Virus record (IMG/VR): IMGVR_UViG_3300007960_000032
Coordinates: 1-52,866 of that record
Strand: one strand, 5' to 3'
DNA from: a virus
Length of the DNA stretch: 52,866 nucleotides
Position numbers and translations under genes: made by a program. Position 1 is the first letter of the stretch, and the number at the start of each line of letters is the position of its first letter. The notes below the pieces were generated by a model, which saw nothing but the letters and a program-made list of their open reading frames with translations, did not search any database and had not been told where the DNA came from. Positions 6,704-15,143 of the stretch are shown here, in pieces.

Positions 6704-7988
6704 GTTCTTTTAACCTCGCTAATTCTGGAAATACTTCAAAGAAATTTTCGTTTCTAAACTTATCCAAGTGATTTAATTTTTCCAATAATTCAGGAATCAG
6801 ATGACTGTTGTCCTGTTGTGTCATATAATTAACCGCTGCCATATATCCTTTGCTTGCTCTGCTAAACTCATCAATGGGAGTAAGGTATTCAATGTGAGCG
6901 TTAAACTTCTCAACTACTTCTTGTTTCATTGCTTCTGGTAATACATCGATTCTATAATACTCTGGGCTTTGCAATATATTAATATTCCAATCCATGGGAC
7001 GCAATAATCCCAGTTCAACCCATTCCTTGTGGAAGTCTGGAATGTGAAAGCTGTTCATAATACTTAACGTTGAGCTGACGTAAAAGTCTACAGTAGGGCA
7101 TACTTTCAGCATCTCTTCTCTGTTTTTAACTGTCTGTGCCCACTTAGTGCCTTTACGCATGAGCTCTGCTCGCTCGTGGCTAGCATCTAAACTTGCGCCG
7201 ATGCTAACACACTCAAACTCATTCCACAACGGAAGAACACTGCTACCTTTGAATACCAGTTCTGTAAAGTTGGTGTTATATACTAGTTTGACGTCTGTGC
7301 GACCTTGCCTCAATAACTCATTCAATAAGTCGTAGTGCTCTTTCATCATCAGCGGTTCACCACCGGCGAAATATACTTCTTCAATATAAGGAATATGCGG
7401 CAGTAGTTGTTCCCAGGCATCTGTTTCAGTCTTACCAGCATAACTTACATTTGGTGCGTCCTTAGGCAGCCAGTTCATTAATTTGGCTTCTTTAACCCAA
7501 TTACTACTAAACACATCGCCGCAACTACGACAGGACAAGTTACACAAATTACTAAATCGGACATCATAATAACGAATTTTAAACTCGTCATCGTCTATTG
7601 TTTTAATGTGATGTCCAAATGTTTGGTTACTGCTATTTCGCATACTAAAGAACCCTGATTCTTCTTGCTCATAGCATTTGTTACACACTTCGCTCTTGCA
7701 TTCAGTAACCATGTTCTTACGAAGATCTTGCATGGGTTTATCACGCCAAATCTCTTCCATGGTGTTTTCTCGCAATGAGCCAACATGGTTCTCATACTTT
7801 GCCAAACAACAAGGATAGGCTCTGCCGTCTGGATATGCATGCAAGTGTATCCAGGGTAGAATACAAAAGACATCACTTTTGACCAGGAGATCTCGTTCTT
7901 TGTCAGTAAGTTCTTCAGGTTTGATTTTAAGTGGCATTCTCTGCCCGTAATCATAATCACTGTAGTAGTTTTCTAGTTTATCTGTCAT
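6696..7988 (-). CDS. Radical SAM protein with N-terminal twitch-type domain (array member 3, group A)
   Basis: 430 residues. It differs from its sisters by a 30-odd residue N-terminal lead rich in Tyr and Asp (YYSDYDYGQRMP). The twitch-type cysteines follow: CILPW (C42), YPCCLA (C60-C61), and C102/C105 in VCNKC. The radical SAM motif is CNLSCRSC (C149, C153, C156), then YFAGGEPLM near 208. SIGASLDASHERAELMRKG is the conserved internal strand. The start forms an ATGA overlap with the upstream gene, typical of translational coupling. All expected cluster ligands are present, so it should be catalytically competent. The reaction is unknown. Confidence 0.9.
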   Translation of the reverse strand: MTDKLENYYSDYDYGQRMPLKIKPEELTDKERDLLVKSDVFCILPWIHLHAYPDGRAYPCCLAKYENHVGSLRENTMEEIWRDKPMQDLRKNMVTECKSEVCNKCYEQEESGFFSMRNSSNQTFGHHIKTIDDDEFKIRYYDVRFSNLCNLSCRSCGDVFSSNWVKEAKLMNWLPKDAPNVSYAGKTETDAWEQLLPHIPYIEEVYFAGGEPLMMKEHYDLLNELLRQGRTDVKLVYNTNFTELVFKGSSVLPLWNEFECVSIGASLDASHERAELMRKGTKWAQTVKNREEMLKVCPTVDFYVSSTLSIMNSFHIPDFHKEWVELGLLRPMDWNINILQSPEYYRIDVLPEAMKQEVVEKFNAHIEYLTPIDEFSRASKGYMAAVNYMTQQDNSHLIPELLEKLNHLDKFRNENFFEVFPELARLKEHG

Positions 7989-9238
7989 GTTTTTTCAATC
8001 ACTAATTCAGGCCATAATGTTCGCCAACTTGTATTTCTTCTTCTATCTATCTCGTCGTGGTATCCATGTAGTTTTTCTATTGCCTTGTAATTATTCTCAG
8101 TATTAGTTTGCATAACATCTTGCAATCCAGTAAAGATTTTTACCGTTTCCTGTTGTTGAAATGTGTCTGTTTTCAATTCTTTAAATATCTCTTTCCAAAC
8201 TGGTTCCCAGATTTCATACGCAAAAATCTCAGGACGCATGAAAGGATATCCGTCTACTAACATTGCATAATGACCAATGTGTCTATTAGTATTATACTTG
8301 TTAATCATACGGATTAAATCAGGCATAGTTTTCATGGTTAAGCTACTTACGGTTTGATTTGCAGATAAGAATAAAAATTCTTCTGGAAAACTTGCAGCAT
8401 ACGCAAAGTTCTCTTCAAACTCTGTACAGTTTAATCCAAATCTAACATATTCTGCATGCGCCCCCCAACAATCAATACTAGCTGTTAGATCAAATCTGCC
8501 AATGCATCCTTTTTTCCACAGCTCATATATAGCGTTAATGTATTTTTTAAAATATTTCTGCGGGGGATTAAAGTTGCTAAAGATATTAAGTTGCAGGTTA
8601 GGACAGGGTTTTCTTTCTACTAAATCTAAAACTCTAGTTATCAAATCATGCTGAATAAAAGTTTCTCCGCCTAGTAGGTGGAGCCGCATAAGTCCCTGTA
8701 TATTATCTTCTAACCATACAAAGAAATCTTCGTACCTCTTATCAACTACGGCATTGTTTAGATCTTTTACAGGACTAAAAAGTGCATGATCGCCAAAACT
8801 TCTACTTTCTTGTTCAATTCTGCTACTTAACATTGGGTTGCAGTATGTACACTTAAAATTACAAGTATTATGGGCAAATATCTCCACAATAGTAGGCTTT
8901 ACATTGGTTAATGTCTGGTCATCTTTAAGTTCAGTGGGAGCATATCCTGGCAAATCGTTATTATGCATCCTGTCACTAAACCCTCCAGCATCTTCAATTA
9001 CTTTACAATATTCGCAGCCTTGGCCTGGCCACTCTCCTTTAAGCATCTTTTCACGGTGGACAATCTTTTCAGGCAAGTTATGAAAACTACCAAAATTATC
9101 CTCGGGTATCTTAAAGTCATCTACTCTATGACAACTACTGCTAGTTCCAGAATTAAGCCATATAGTACTCCAGGACCATTTGCTCTGACAGGCAGTCTCT
9201 GTCTTTATTGGAAAATAATAATCTAAATCCTGTGTCAT
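7985..9238 (-). CDS. Radical SAM protein with variant N-terminal cysteine domain (array member 4, group B)
   Basis: 417 residues from ATG 9238, which overlaps the upstream stop as ATGA; a TTG at 9253 is a weaker alternative. The radical SAM motif is CNFKCTYC (C126, C130, C133) and the GGEP element is altered to LLGGETFI near 190. The N-terminal ligands follow a second pattern shared by members 4-6: CxxKW (C17), SCH (C36) and CEYC (C75, C78), a 19-residue step to a single Cys instead of 18 to a CC pair. TASIDCWGAHAEYVRFGL is the conserved barrel strand. The Cys pattern and CNP after the motif place it with members 5 and 6. The substrate is unknown. Confidence 0.88.
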   Translation of the reverse strand: MTQDLDYYFPIKTETACQSKWSWSTIWLNSGTSSSCHRVDDFKIPEDNFGSFHNLPEKIVHREKMLKGEWPGQGCEYCKVIEDAGGFSDRMHNNDLPGYAPTELKDDQTLTNVKPTIVEIFAHNTCNFKCTYCNPMLSSRIEQESRSFGDHALFSPVKDLNNAVVDKRYEDFFVWLEDNIQGLMRLHLLGGETFIQHDLITRVLDLVERKPCPNLQLNIFSNFNPPQKYFKKYINAIYELWKKGCIGRFDLTASIDCWGAHAEYVRFGLNCTEFEENFAYAASFPEEFLFLSANQTVSSLTMKTMPDLIRMINKYNTNRHIGHYAMLVDGYPFMRPEIFAYEIWEPVWKEIFKELKTDTFQQQETVKIFTGLQDVMQTNTENNYKAIEKLHGYHDEIDRRRNTSWRTLWPELVIEKT

Positions 9239-10563
9239 AGTGTCATGTACCAATCTTTTAACTCTGGAAATGTTGTTTCAAAGTTTTTGTTTCTTCTTAC
9301 ATCATATTGTTGGTAGAATTGTTTAAAATCATTGTGTAGTTTAGGCATTTCAAATGCTTCGTTGTGTGGTGTCTCTACTGTGTGCAAATATTCAATAAGT
9401 CTCTCAACTTGCCCTCGTTCAAAATCATGTAAGTCCCAGGATAGTATCGCTTTTAACCTGCCTGCACATGTGTTTTTAACATTCTGTGGTAATACTAAAC
9501 AACTTTGAAAACTAGGAAATCTAAGAATATTTAAACTAAACACTGCAAAGTCTTTGTTTAACTCTTGTCTAGCATGCAGTATTTTAAATATTAAGTCTGG
9601 GAGTGTGTCCAAACAAAGTGCATTAACTGTCATCATGCAATGTGTATCTATACCAGCTTCATGTAGTCTTACTAAGTTATCCCACCAGCTATTAAAGTCT
9701 AATCCATCTCTAATGTACTCTGCTTTAATTCCTGTAGACTCACAACTAGTATATACATCCAGACTAGGCAAGTGTGTTCTTGCTTCAACTAACCGATCAA
9801 TTAACTCTGGTTTACCACCTAGGTTGCTGTTAATAGCGATACGGCAATCTGATGTATTACCCTCTTTCTTAAACCAATCCAATAACTTCCAAAGCTCAGG
9901 GCTCATAATAGGCTCACCACCAGTAATGCGTAGTTCACGCAATGTAAGGTGTAAGTCACTGTCCCACCATTTAAAGAACGCTTCCACATAAGGATTGTAT
10001 TCGTTTAATCCAAATAGTTGGTTGTTATCATGACTATGAGTAAAATGATTGCGTCCGTCACTAACAAGATCAGTATAGCCGCCATTGTTCTTTAAATCCT
10101 TTACCCAGGTAGTACTAAAAGCAGGATTGCAATAGCTACAAGCAAAGTTACATGTTCTGTCAAAGGCAATCTCTAGTGTGCGTAGATTGACATCTTCTTC
10201 ACTATCAGTTTTATAAAACTCTTGCAATTCTTGTTCAGTATAAATCTTTGACTTGTACACACGGTCGCTTATATATTTAGGGCCCATGTCTTCAATCTTC
10301 CAGCAGTATTCACAACCCGCAGGACGCTCGCCACATTGCATTTGTCTGCGCTGTTCTTTTTTCTCTGGAGTATTGTGTAGGAGTTTAGGATTAGATTGCA
10401 CTGCTATTGGATCAATCTTATGAGGCAGTGGATGATGACAACTAGTAGTCATACCACTGCCCAACCAAATAGTAGCATTGCCCCATTTCGCTCCGCAAAA
10501 ACTCGCACTCTTAGTATCAAGTACTGTTTGTTTGTATTTAAGATCTGTTAGCTTTGTATTCAC
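9235..10563 (-). CDS. Radical SAM protein with variant N-terminal cysteine domain (array member 5, group B)
   Basis: 442 residues from a GTG start at 10563, 26 nt inside the upstream gene. N-terminal ligands: C23 in CGAKW, C42 in TSCHHP, and C84/C87 in GCEYC. The radical SAM motif is CNFACSYC (C138, C142, C145), followed by RITGGEPIM near 218 and CESTGIKAEYIRDGL. The N-terminal block 'TIWLGSGMTTSCHHPLPHKI' aligns residue for residue with member 6, showing recent common ancestry. The C-terminus has RRNKNFETTFPEL, matching RRGTNFLKTFPEM of member 6. All cluster ligands are intact. The reaction is unknown. Confidence 0.88.
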   Translation of the reverse strand: MNTKLTDLKYKQTVLDTKSASFCGAKWGNATIWLGSGMTTSCHHPLPHKIDPIAVQSNPKLLHNTPEKKEQRRQMQCGERPAGCEYCWKIEDMGPKYISDRVYKSKIYTEQELQEFYKTDSEEDVNLRTLEIAFDRTCNFACSYCNPAFSTTWVKDLKNNGGYTDLVSDGRNHFTHSHDNNQLFGLNEYNPYVEAFFKWWDSDLHLTLRELRITGGEPIMSPELWKLLDWFKKEGNTSDCRIAINSNLGGKPELIDRLVEARTHLPSLDVYTSCESTGIKAEYIRDGLDFNSWWDNLVRLHEAGIDTHCMMTVNALCLDTLPDLIFKILHARQELNKDFAVFSLNILRFPSFQSCLVLPQNVKNTCAGRLKAILSWDLHDFERGQVERLIEYLHTVETPHNEAFEMPKLHNDFKQFYQQYDVRRNKNFETTFPELKDWYMTL

Positions 10564-11902
10564 ATGTACTCCAAAATTCTGTCATCTCTGGAAACGTCTT
10601 TAAAAAGTTAGTGCCTCTTCGGCGATCATGTTCGCTAAAGAAACGATAAAAGTCTGCTTGTTTGCGTTCAACGTCTGTTGTTCTATGGAGCATCCAGTCT
10701 AAGTCACGTTGCATCTTTAAAACTTCATAGTCCTTAAATCCATGCATTTCGTGAAGATTGCTATTCATATATTCTACACACTCCTTGAGACAAATGCTAT
10801 AACTTTCTGGTAAGATTTGCAGGCTTTGCCATTCTGGAGTGTACAGTAAGGGTGTATCAAACCAAATCCGCTGATAAGTCGTCGTGTAAGTCTGACGAAG
10901 ATACAGGATATGCTCTAGTAACTTTTTAAGGTTTATAATGTTAAGATTGCTCATTGTAATAATGAACGTTAAACTTGACCGACTGGGAATATCTCTAACA
11001 AACTCTTCACATCTATTTATTGCCAAATTAAAATCTAACCCGTGTCGTATATACTCTGCTTGCTTTCCCCAGGTATCTAAACTAACAAACTGCATGAAGT
11101 GTTCTATTTGTTCACCTTTACATAACTCTTGCACATACCCTTTGTACTTGTCCCAGACCATGGGATCAACACTAAAGTTACTGGTAGTGTTTAAATGCAA
11201 GTCAGGTTTAGGATTTTCGAGTACATAGTCAAATACACGATAGGTGTTTGGGTCCATGGTAGGTTCACCACCTGTCATACGGAAATGTTTTAGATCTTTG
11301 TATAGGTCAGGCCACCAACGCCAGAATGCTTCGCGGTAAGGATTGTCCTCCCTGTTAGGAATAGCACGTCGAGATCCTGTAAAGTGTACAGGGTCATTGT
11401 GTGGAGTACTAGTAGGCCAAGCACCGTGTTCTTTTGCTTCTTTAGTCCAGGTGCTGCTAAATTGTGGACTACAATAGCTACAACTAAGATTGCAAGCATT
11501 GTTAAAGTTTACTTCAACATAACTTGGGTTGACATCTGCTTGTGGGTTATTTACAATGTCCTCAAATGAGTCCATAGCCCAGGGTTCACCGCTGCGATAA
11601 TGTCTGTCACTCATGTTATCTTGTGCTTCAATATTCCAACAGTAGTTGCAATCTGTACACTTTGTACCAGACATCATTTCCAGACGACTTTGTTTCTTGT
11701 GTGCAGTGTTATGCAAGGCACTGGGATTATCCGCCAATGGCTCAACAGGTATGCGATGCAAAGGAGGATGATAACAACTGTTGGTATGCCCAGTTGTTAA
11801 ATGTAGACTAACTTGTTTCCATTTAGCTAAACAAAAACTATCACTTACTGTGGCAAGTTTTTCTTTTGCTAACTGAGCATCATTAAAATAATCGCTCACC
11901 AC
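10538..11902 (-). CDS. Radical SAM protein with variant N-terminal cysteine domain (array member 6, group B)
   Basis: 454 residues, first of the six to be transcribed. The start is one of two adjacent GTG codons (11902 or 11899; the second gives a GTGA overlap with the upstream stop). Ligands: C24 in CLAKW, C43 in NSCYHP, C85/C88 in CNYC with an extra C82, and the radical SAM motif CNLSCSYC (C137, C141, C144). FRMTGGEPTM follows near 210 and SLDTWGKQAEYIRHGL is the conserved strand. It follows a glycosyltransferase-like gene with no gap. Complete ligands suggest an active enzyme with an auxiliary cluster. The substrate cannot be read from the sequence. Confidence 0.88.
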   Translation of the reverse strand: MVSDYFNDAQLAKEKLATVSDSFCLAKWKQVSLHLTTGHTNSCYHPPLHRIPVEPLADNPSALHNTAHKKQSRLEMMSGTKCTDCNYCWNIEAQDNMSDRHYRSGEPWAMDSFEDIVNNPQADVNPSYVEVNFNNACNLSCSYCSPQFSSTWTKEAKEHGAWPTSTPHNDPVHFTGSRRAIPNREDNPYREAFWRWWPDLYKDLKHFRMTGGEPTMDPNTYRVFDYVLENPKPDLHLNTTSNFSVDPMVWDKYKGYVQELCKGEQIEHFMQFVSLDTWGKQAEYIRHGLDFNLAINRCEEFVRDIPSRSSLTFIITMSNLNIINLKKLLEHILYLRQTYTTTYQRIWFDTPLLYTPEWQSLQILPESYSICLKECVEYMNSNLHEMHGFKDYEVLKMQRDLDWMLHRTTDVERKQADFYRFFSEHDRRRGTNFLKTFPEMTEFWSTCEYKANRS

Positions 11903-12816
11903 CCTTCGACCTTTCTAATAACTTCTAGTTCTGTAGTCATTGGGTCATGTTCATGATAGGTCTGACTGTAATAGTGTTTAAAGAATCGACTCACGTCTCC
12001 GGTATAGTCAACAATGGGGAGCAATAATTTTCGTCTAAGAATTGCTCCCCATTCCTGGTATTCATCCACTGTGTAATCATGTTCTTCCCAGAGACGATCC
12101 AACGCTGCAAAGTCTCTGACTTCATGCCAATCCCAATCGGTACACATTAGCTTGTAGGTGCCATACCTTGCACCCACCATTGCTTCGAACCCGTATTCGC
12201 TATCTTGACCCACACTTTGCCAAATACACAATTTGTCAAAGTTCTTAGCATGAACTTGTTTGTGGAATTCTTCTAGAGTAGGCTTGTATCCTTTGTTAAG
12301 ACACATCTTAACACCTTCTCTAAATCCTGCTCGCCATGCATGTCGTGCACTGCCATTAGGATAGGTAGTTGAGTAAACATTATTCATGGGAATGTATTTG
12401 CTGTCAAAGCAAAACTCAACTACTGTTTCGTGTGAACCATCAGTTGCTTCGTGTGTTTGCATGTTATTGATAAACTCACGAGTCCAGCAACTAAGTCCGC
12501 CGTTGCCGTACATAAGTCCGTTAACTGAATTACGAGCTTTCCAACGGAACACACAATCCTCGTGCTCAGGCTTAATATCTAACTGTAAGTTAAAAAAGCT
12601 AGCATCGGGAATATTATCGCCGTCAATGAGAATAAAGCGTTCAGTGTCACTGGCTGCGGCTGCGGCTTTGTGTGCTGCATCTGAACCTTCAACTCCGTCT
12701 ACTCGTTTAGCCCAGGGCACAATGTTTTGTATTTGAACCCAGAACTCTTCTTTCTTTGGTTCATCGTACGTCAAAAAAATCGTGTCCATATCCGCTGTGT
12801 CAATCAGCATCGTCAT
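11896..12816 (-). CDS. Putative GT-A-like glycosyltransferase
   Basis: 306 residues. The N-terminal half has MDTIFLTYDEP, WAKRVDGVEGSDAAHKAAA and RFILIDGDNIPD. The IDGDN segment at the end of a hydrophobic strand is a good DxD-type metal/nucleotide-sugar site. It continues with FRWKARNSVNGLMYGNGGLS. These blocks match the C-terminal half of the 414-residue protein at 140-1384, which has lost the DGDN residues, so this copy is more likely the active form. ATG 12816 has GAGG upstream; an internal ATG at 12789 is possible. It overlaps the upstream gene by 17 nt and is followed directly by the six radical SAM genes. Confidence 0.6.
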   Translation of the reverse strand: MTMLIDTADMDTIFLTYDEPKKEEFWVQIQNIVPWAKRVDGVEGSDAAHKAAAAASDTERFILIDGDNIPDASFFNLQLDIKPEHEDCVFRWKARNSVNGLMYGNGGLSCWTREFINNMQTHEATDGSHETVVEFCFDSKYIPMNNVYSTTYPNGSARHAWRAGFREGVKMCLNKGYKPTLEEFHKQVHAKNFDKLCIWQSVGQDSEYGFEAMVGARYGTYKLMCTDWDWHEVRDFAALDRLWEEHDYTVDEYQEWGAILRRKLLLPIVDYTGDVSRFFKHYYSQTYHEHDPMTTELEVIRKVEGW

Positions 12817-13144
12817 TTAGTTCCTCTATACAAAAATATGGATTATTTTCTAATACTAGTGCAGGCGGCGGATCTTGCCAGTGTGTTTGTACACTAGTAT
12901 CAATCCAGGTAATCTTGCCATCAATAATTCTATGATCGATAGGATTGTGCAGGGCTGTGTCTTGTGATATTATAATGTAGTCTTCTTCCCAGACTTCGTT
13001 AACAGGAACAGTATTAGCATCTTCAATCTTATACTCACCAGTTTCTACATTATATTTTAGTCTTCGTTCAGTTTCAATAACTGGATTAGATTCCACAAGC
13101 GCAAATGCTTGTAAAAATGGATTAGATTCCAAGTCGTTGTTCAT
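12800..13144 (-). CDS. Hypothetical protein, 114 aa
   Basis: An acidic, soluble protein of 114 residues without a recognised family. It is rich in predicted strands, with 'VETGEYKIEDANTVPVNEVW', YIIISQDTALHNPI and IIDGKITWIDTSVQTHW. The N-terminus (LESNPFLQAFALVESNP) repeats an 'ESNP' element, and a third copy-like segment, ENNPYF, lies near the end. No Cys cluster and no membrane segment. It overlaps both neighbours (23 nt and 17 nt), both glycosyltransferase-like, so it is probably co-translated and may serve the same pathway. Function unknown. Confidence 0.75.
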   Translation of the reverse strand: MNNDLESNPFLQAFALVESNPVIETERRLKYNVETGEYKIEDANTVPVNEVWEEDYIIISQDTALHNPIDHRIIDGKITWIDTSVQTHWQDPPPALVLENNPYFCIEELNDDAD

Positions 13145-14018
13145 ATCTACCTATCAGTTCTTCAGTGCAAAAATCTTTCTGGAAATAGTGGAAGGGGTAA
13201 TGCTGTGCGTATCCGCCTACTACAAAATCAAAGTCGTTGGTTAAAGTCCATCTAACAGAGTTGCGCCAATCCCAGTCTGGTTTCCAACCATTAATAGCAC
13301 CTTTCATGTGGGCAAAGGTTGGATAACTCATTGGCCCGATAGGCTGTTGAGCGATCCCGGTTTGCCGGGCATGGGCATGGTCACTGATGTTATTTCCGCT
13401 GGCCCAGATGGTTCCAGCAATGCCAAATATAACATCAGTATCAGGTGTGTCATAAAAACAATGATCAAGCACCCCATCTCTAAGAGCAGTAAAGTTTTCA
13501 AGAGTCCTGGTTGCAAGATTAAAAAACTCTTTGCTATCCCTGGAATAACGAAAATACATAAAACCGTTATAAACATCAGCCAGATTATTAGCATCAAAAA
13601 ACTTCCTGTAATACCTAGTATTACTTATTTTTCCTTGATAATTTCTCACCTTGGATGTCATTACTACATCACTTGTTCTACAGCCAGCCCACCAATGATC
13701 AATGTTTCTGGGGATCAGCATATCTGATTCTACCTTAAACGTTTCTGTAAAAGGAGTTAAACTCCACGCCTGGCATTCGATTGCGAAAGGATTTTCTTGC
13801 CTGGGCACTTCAATAATATAATCAAATACCCGGCGCTGGGTGTCTGTTAGTGTTTGTGCAGAGTCATGATCTATTACTACTGCAAACTTATTTATAGTGC
13901 AGGTAGCCTTAACACTCAACGCCAGCAAGTATGCTTGATTAACATAGTTAACTGTGTCACTGTTCTGTGCAAATGTTAACCAGCCCTGCGGTTCTACTTT
14001 TTTCTTAAACATCAGCAT
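13122..14018 (-). CDS. Putative glycosyltransferase (GT-A-like)
   Basis: 298 residues. The N-terminal part has the alternating strand/helix order of nucleotide-sugar transferases: WLTFAQNSDTVNYVNQAYLLALSVKATC, then FAVVIDHDSA, then a YIIEVP strand. The centre has ETFKVESDMLIPRNIDHWW, where the ESDM residues sit at the place of a DxD motif. The C-terminal part is rich in aromatic residues (GWKPDWDWRNSVRW, FDFVVGGYAQHYPFHYF). ATG at 14018 or 14012 lies within the end of the upstream gene. Neighbours on both sides point to sugar transfer, but neither donor nor acceptor can be assigned. Confidence 0.55.
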   Translation of the reverse strand: MLMFKKKVEPQGWLTFAQNSDTVNYVNQAYLLALSVKATCTINKFAVVIDHDSAQTLTDTQRRVFDYIIEVPRQENPFAIECQAWSLTPFTETFKVESDMLIPRNIDHWWAGCRTSDVVMTSKVRNYQGKISNTRYYRKFFDANNLADVYNGFMYFRYSRDSKEFFNLATRTLENFTALRDGVLDHCFYDTPDTDVIFGIAGTIWASGNNISDHAHARQTGIAQQPIGPMSYPTFAHMKGAINGWKPDWDWRNSVRWTLTNDFDFVVGGYAQHYPFHYFQKDFCTEELIGRYEQRLGI

Positions 14019-14787
14019 ACCGTTCTAACTCGCCCCTGATCTCTGGATCCATTAAACAGGCTTTGTTCATTATGTGCAGGTTTGTATCCTTGATCTTTAA
14101 TGCATTATAAGATCCATGATATTGATATTTGATAAACAACTCACTGCCATGTACTTTATAGATTGTATCCATGGTGCTTAAACTTGGCAAGGGATGATTA
14201 AATGTTGTGCCTTGATCATATCCCTGCATGAGTTGATGAGCGAGTGTAAGACTAAAATCGTTACGATATTTACTTCCTGGAAATCCCCAAAATTTACAAT
14301 GGTATCGCCAGTTAGTTTGTATATTCTTCATCATTTCAAATATGTTGTATGCTAGTTCACACTTGCGGAAATAAACAACAGTTGCCCATAGCATGGGATG
14401 GCCTGCTCGTGTCATATATCTTTCATGCTTCATACTGTCGGTATGTGTAACGTCCCAGACACGGTCATAACACAAAAACTCGTGATTACCTCCAAAGTAA
14501 TCTTTGAGTTGATTATTAAAAGTCATATAGTCTACGTCTATTAACAGTGTTTCTTCAAAGGGCGACAAATCATACGCCAGCGGACGATCTGAGTTAAACC
14601 ATTGCACACGGTCTATTGTACCATCGTGCCATTTAAACGCACGGATGTTTCCAGGCCGTGCTTCACCGATGTGTATGTGCGTGTCAATACCCAGATGCTT
14701 TTCCACTAGTTTTGCAGCAAGTTTAGCAAAACCTATATAATCTATAGTATCATGTGGCGTGGCAAGTAATAGTGCGCCTTTACTCAC
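14005..14787 (-). CDS. Putative glycosyltransferase (GT-A-like)
   Basis: 260 residues from a GTG start at 14787 overlapping the upstream stop. The N-terminus ALLLATPHDTIDYIGFAKLAAKLVEKH is a strand plus helix that would hold the nucleotide. LSPFEETLLIDVDYM (about residues 76-90) has a hydrophobic strand ending in DVD, the classic metal-binding DxD placement, and HIMNKACL near the end could supply the C-terminal His of such folds. ERYMTRAGHPMLWATVVYFRK is the expected central block. Together with the next gene it makes two adjacent glycosyltransferases near the head of the operon. Specificity unknown. Confidence 0.6.
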   Translation of the reverse strand: MSKGALLLATPHDTIDYIGFAKLAAKLVEKHLGIDTHIHIGEARPGNIRAFKWHDGTIDRVQWFNSDRPLAYDLSPFEETLLIDVDYMTFNNQLKDYFGGNHEFLCYDRVWDVTHTDSMKHERYMTRAGHPMLWATVVYFRKCELAYNIFEMMKNIQTNWRYHCKFWGFPGSKYRNDFSLTLAHQLMQGYDQGTTFNHPLPSLSTMDTIYKVHGSELFIKYQYHGSYNALKIKDTNLHIMNKACLMDPEIRGELERYADV

Positions 14788-15106
14788 TAAGTTGACCTAC
14801 TCTACGAACTTTTTTAAGTTCCTGATATTGATTATGCCAATCGTTCATTACTTCATACCAGCGTTGTCTACATGCTACCAGCATATCAGTAGCATCTACA
14901 ATCTCTACAGGATTTTCATATGAATCTACTAGATATAGGATGTCATTCTCTGGCCAAGTAGCAAGTAACGCCATTAGTTCAGTGGTTACAAGAAACATTC
15001 CACCAGCATATGCCAGTGTTAGACGTTGCTCTTGTTGTTCTTTAAGGGCTAGCCGTTGTCTATTATGATCAAGTCGTTGTCGTGCAAACTCTTCAAAGTT
15101 TTCCAT
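14780..15106 (-). CDS. Small hypothetical protein, first gene of the accessory operon
   Basis: 108 residues, first gene after the operon promoter, with AGGGA 8 nt before ATG 15106. The N-terminal half is a charged, probably coiled helix (RQRLDHNRQRLALKEQQEQR), followed by MFLVTTELMALLATWPENDI and VDATDMLVACRQRWYEV. The layout loosely resembles short tail-fibre assembly chaperones of the DUF4376 type that follow fibre genes. The fibre module ends just upstream, so such a role is possible, but no diagnostic motif is present. Its stop overlaps the GTG of the first glycosyltransferase gene. Confidence 0.65.
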   Translation of the reverse strand: MENFEEFARQRLDHNRQRLALKEQQEQRLTLAYAGGMFLVTTELMALLATWPENDILYLVDSYENPVEIVDATDMLVACRQRWYEVMNDWHNQYQELKKVRRVGQLSE

Positions 15107-15143
15107 ATTAAAAGTCCCTAATAAAGATTAGTATCATGCACTC

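Noticed and set aside
5516-7988. Adjacent radical SAM genes as one frameshifted gene
   Set aside because: Each has its own full set of cluster ligands, GGEP element, start and C-terminal block, so they are separate paralogues.
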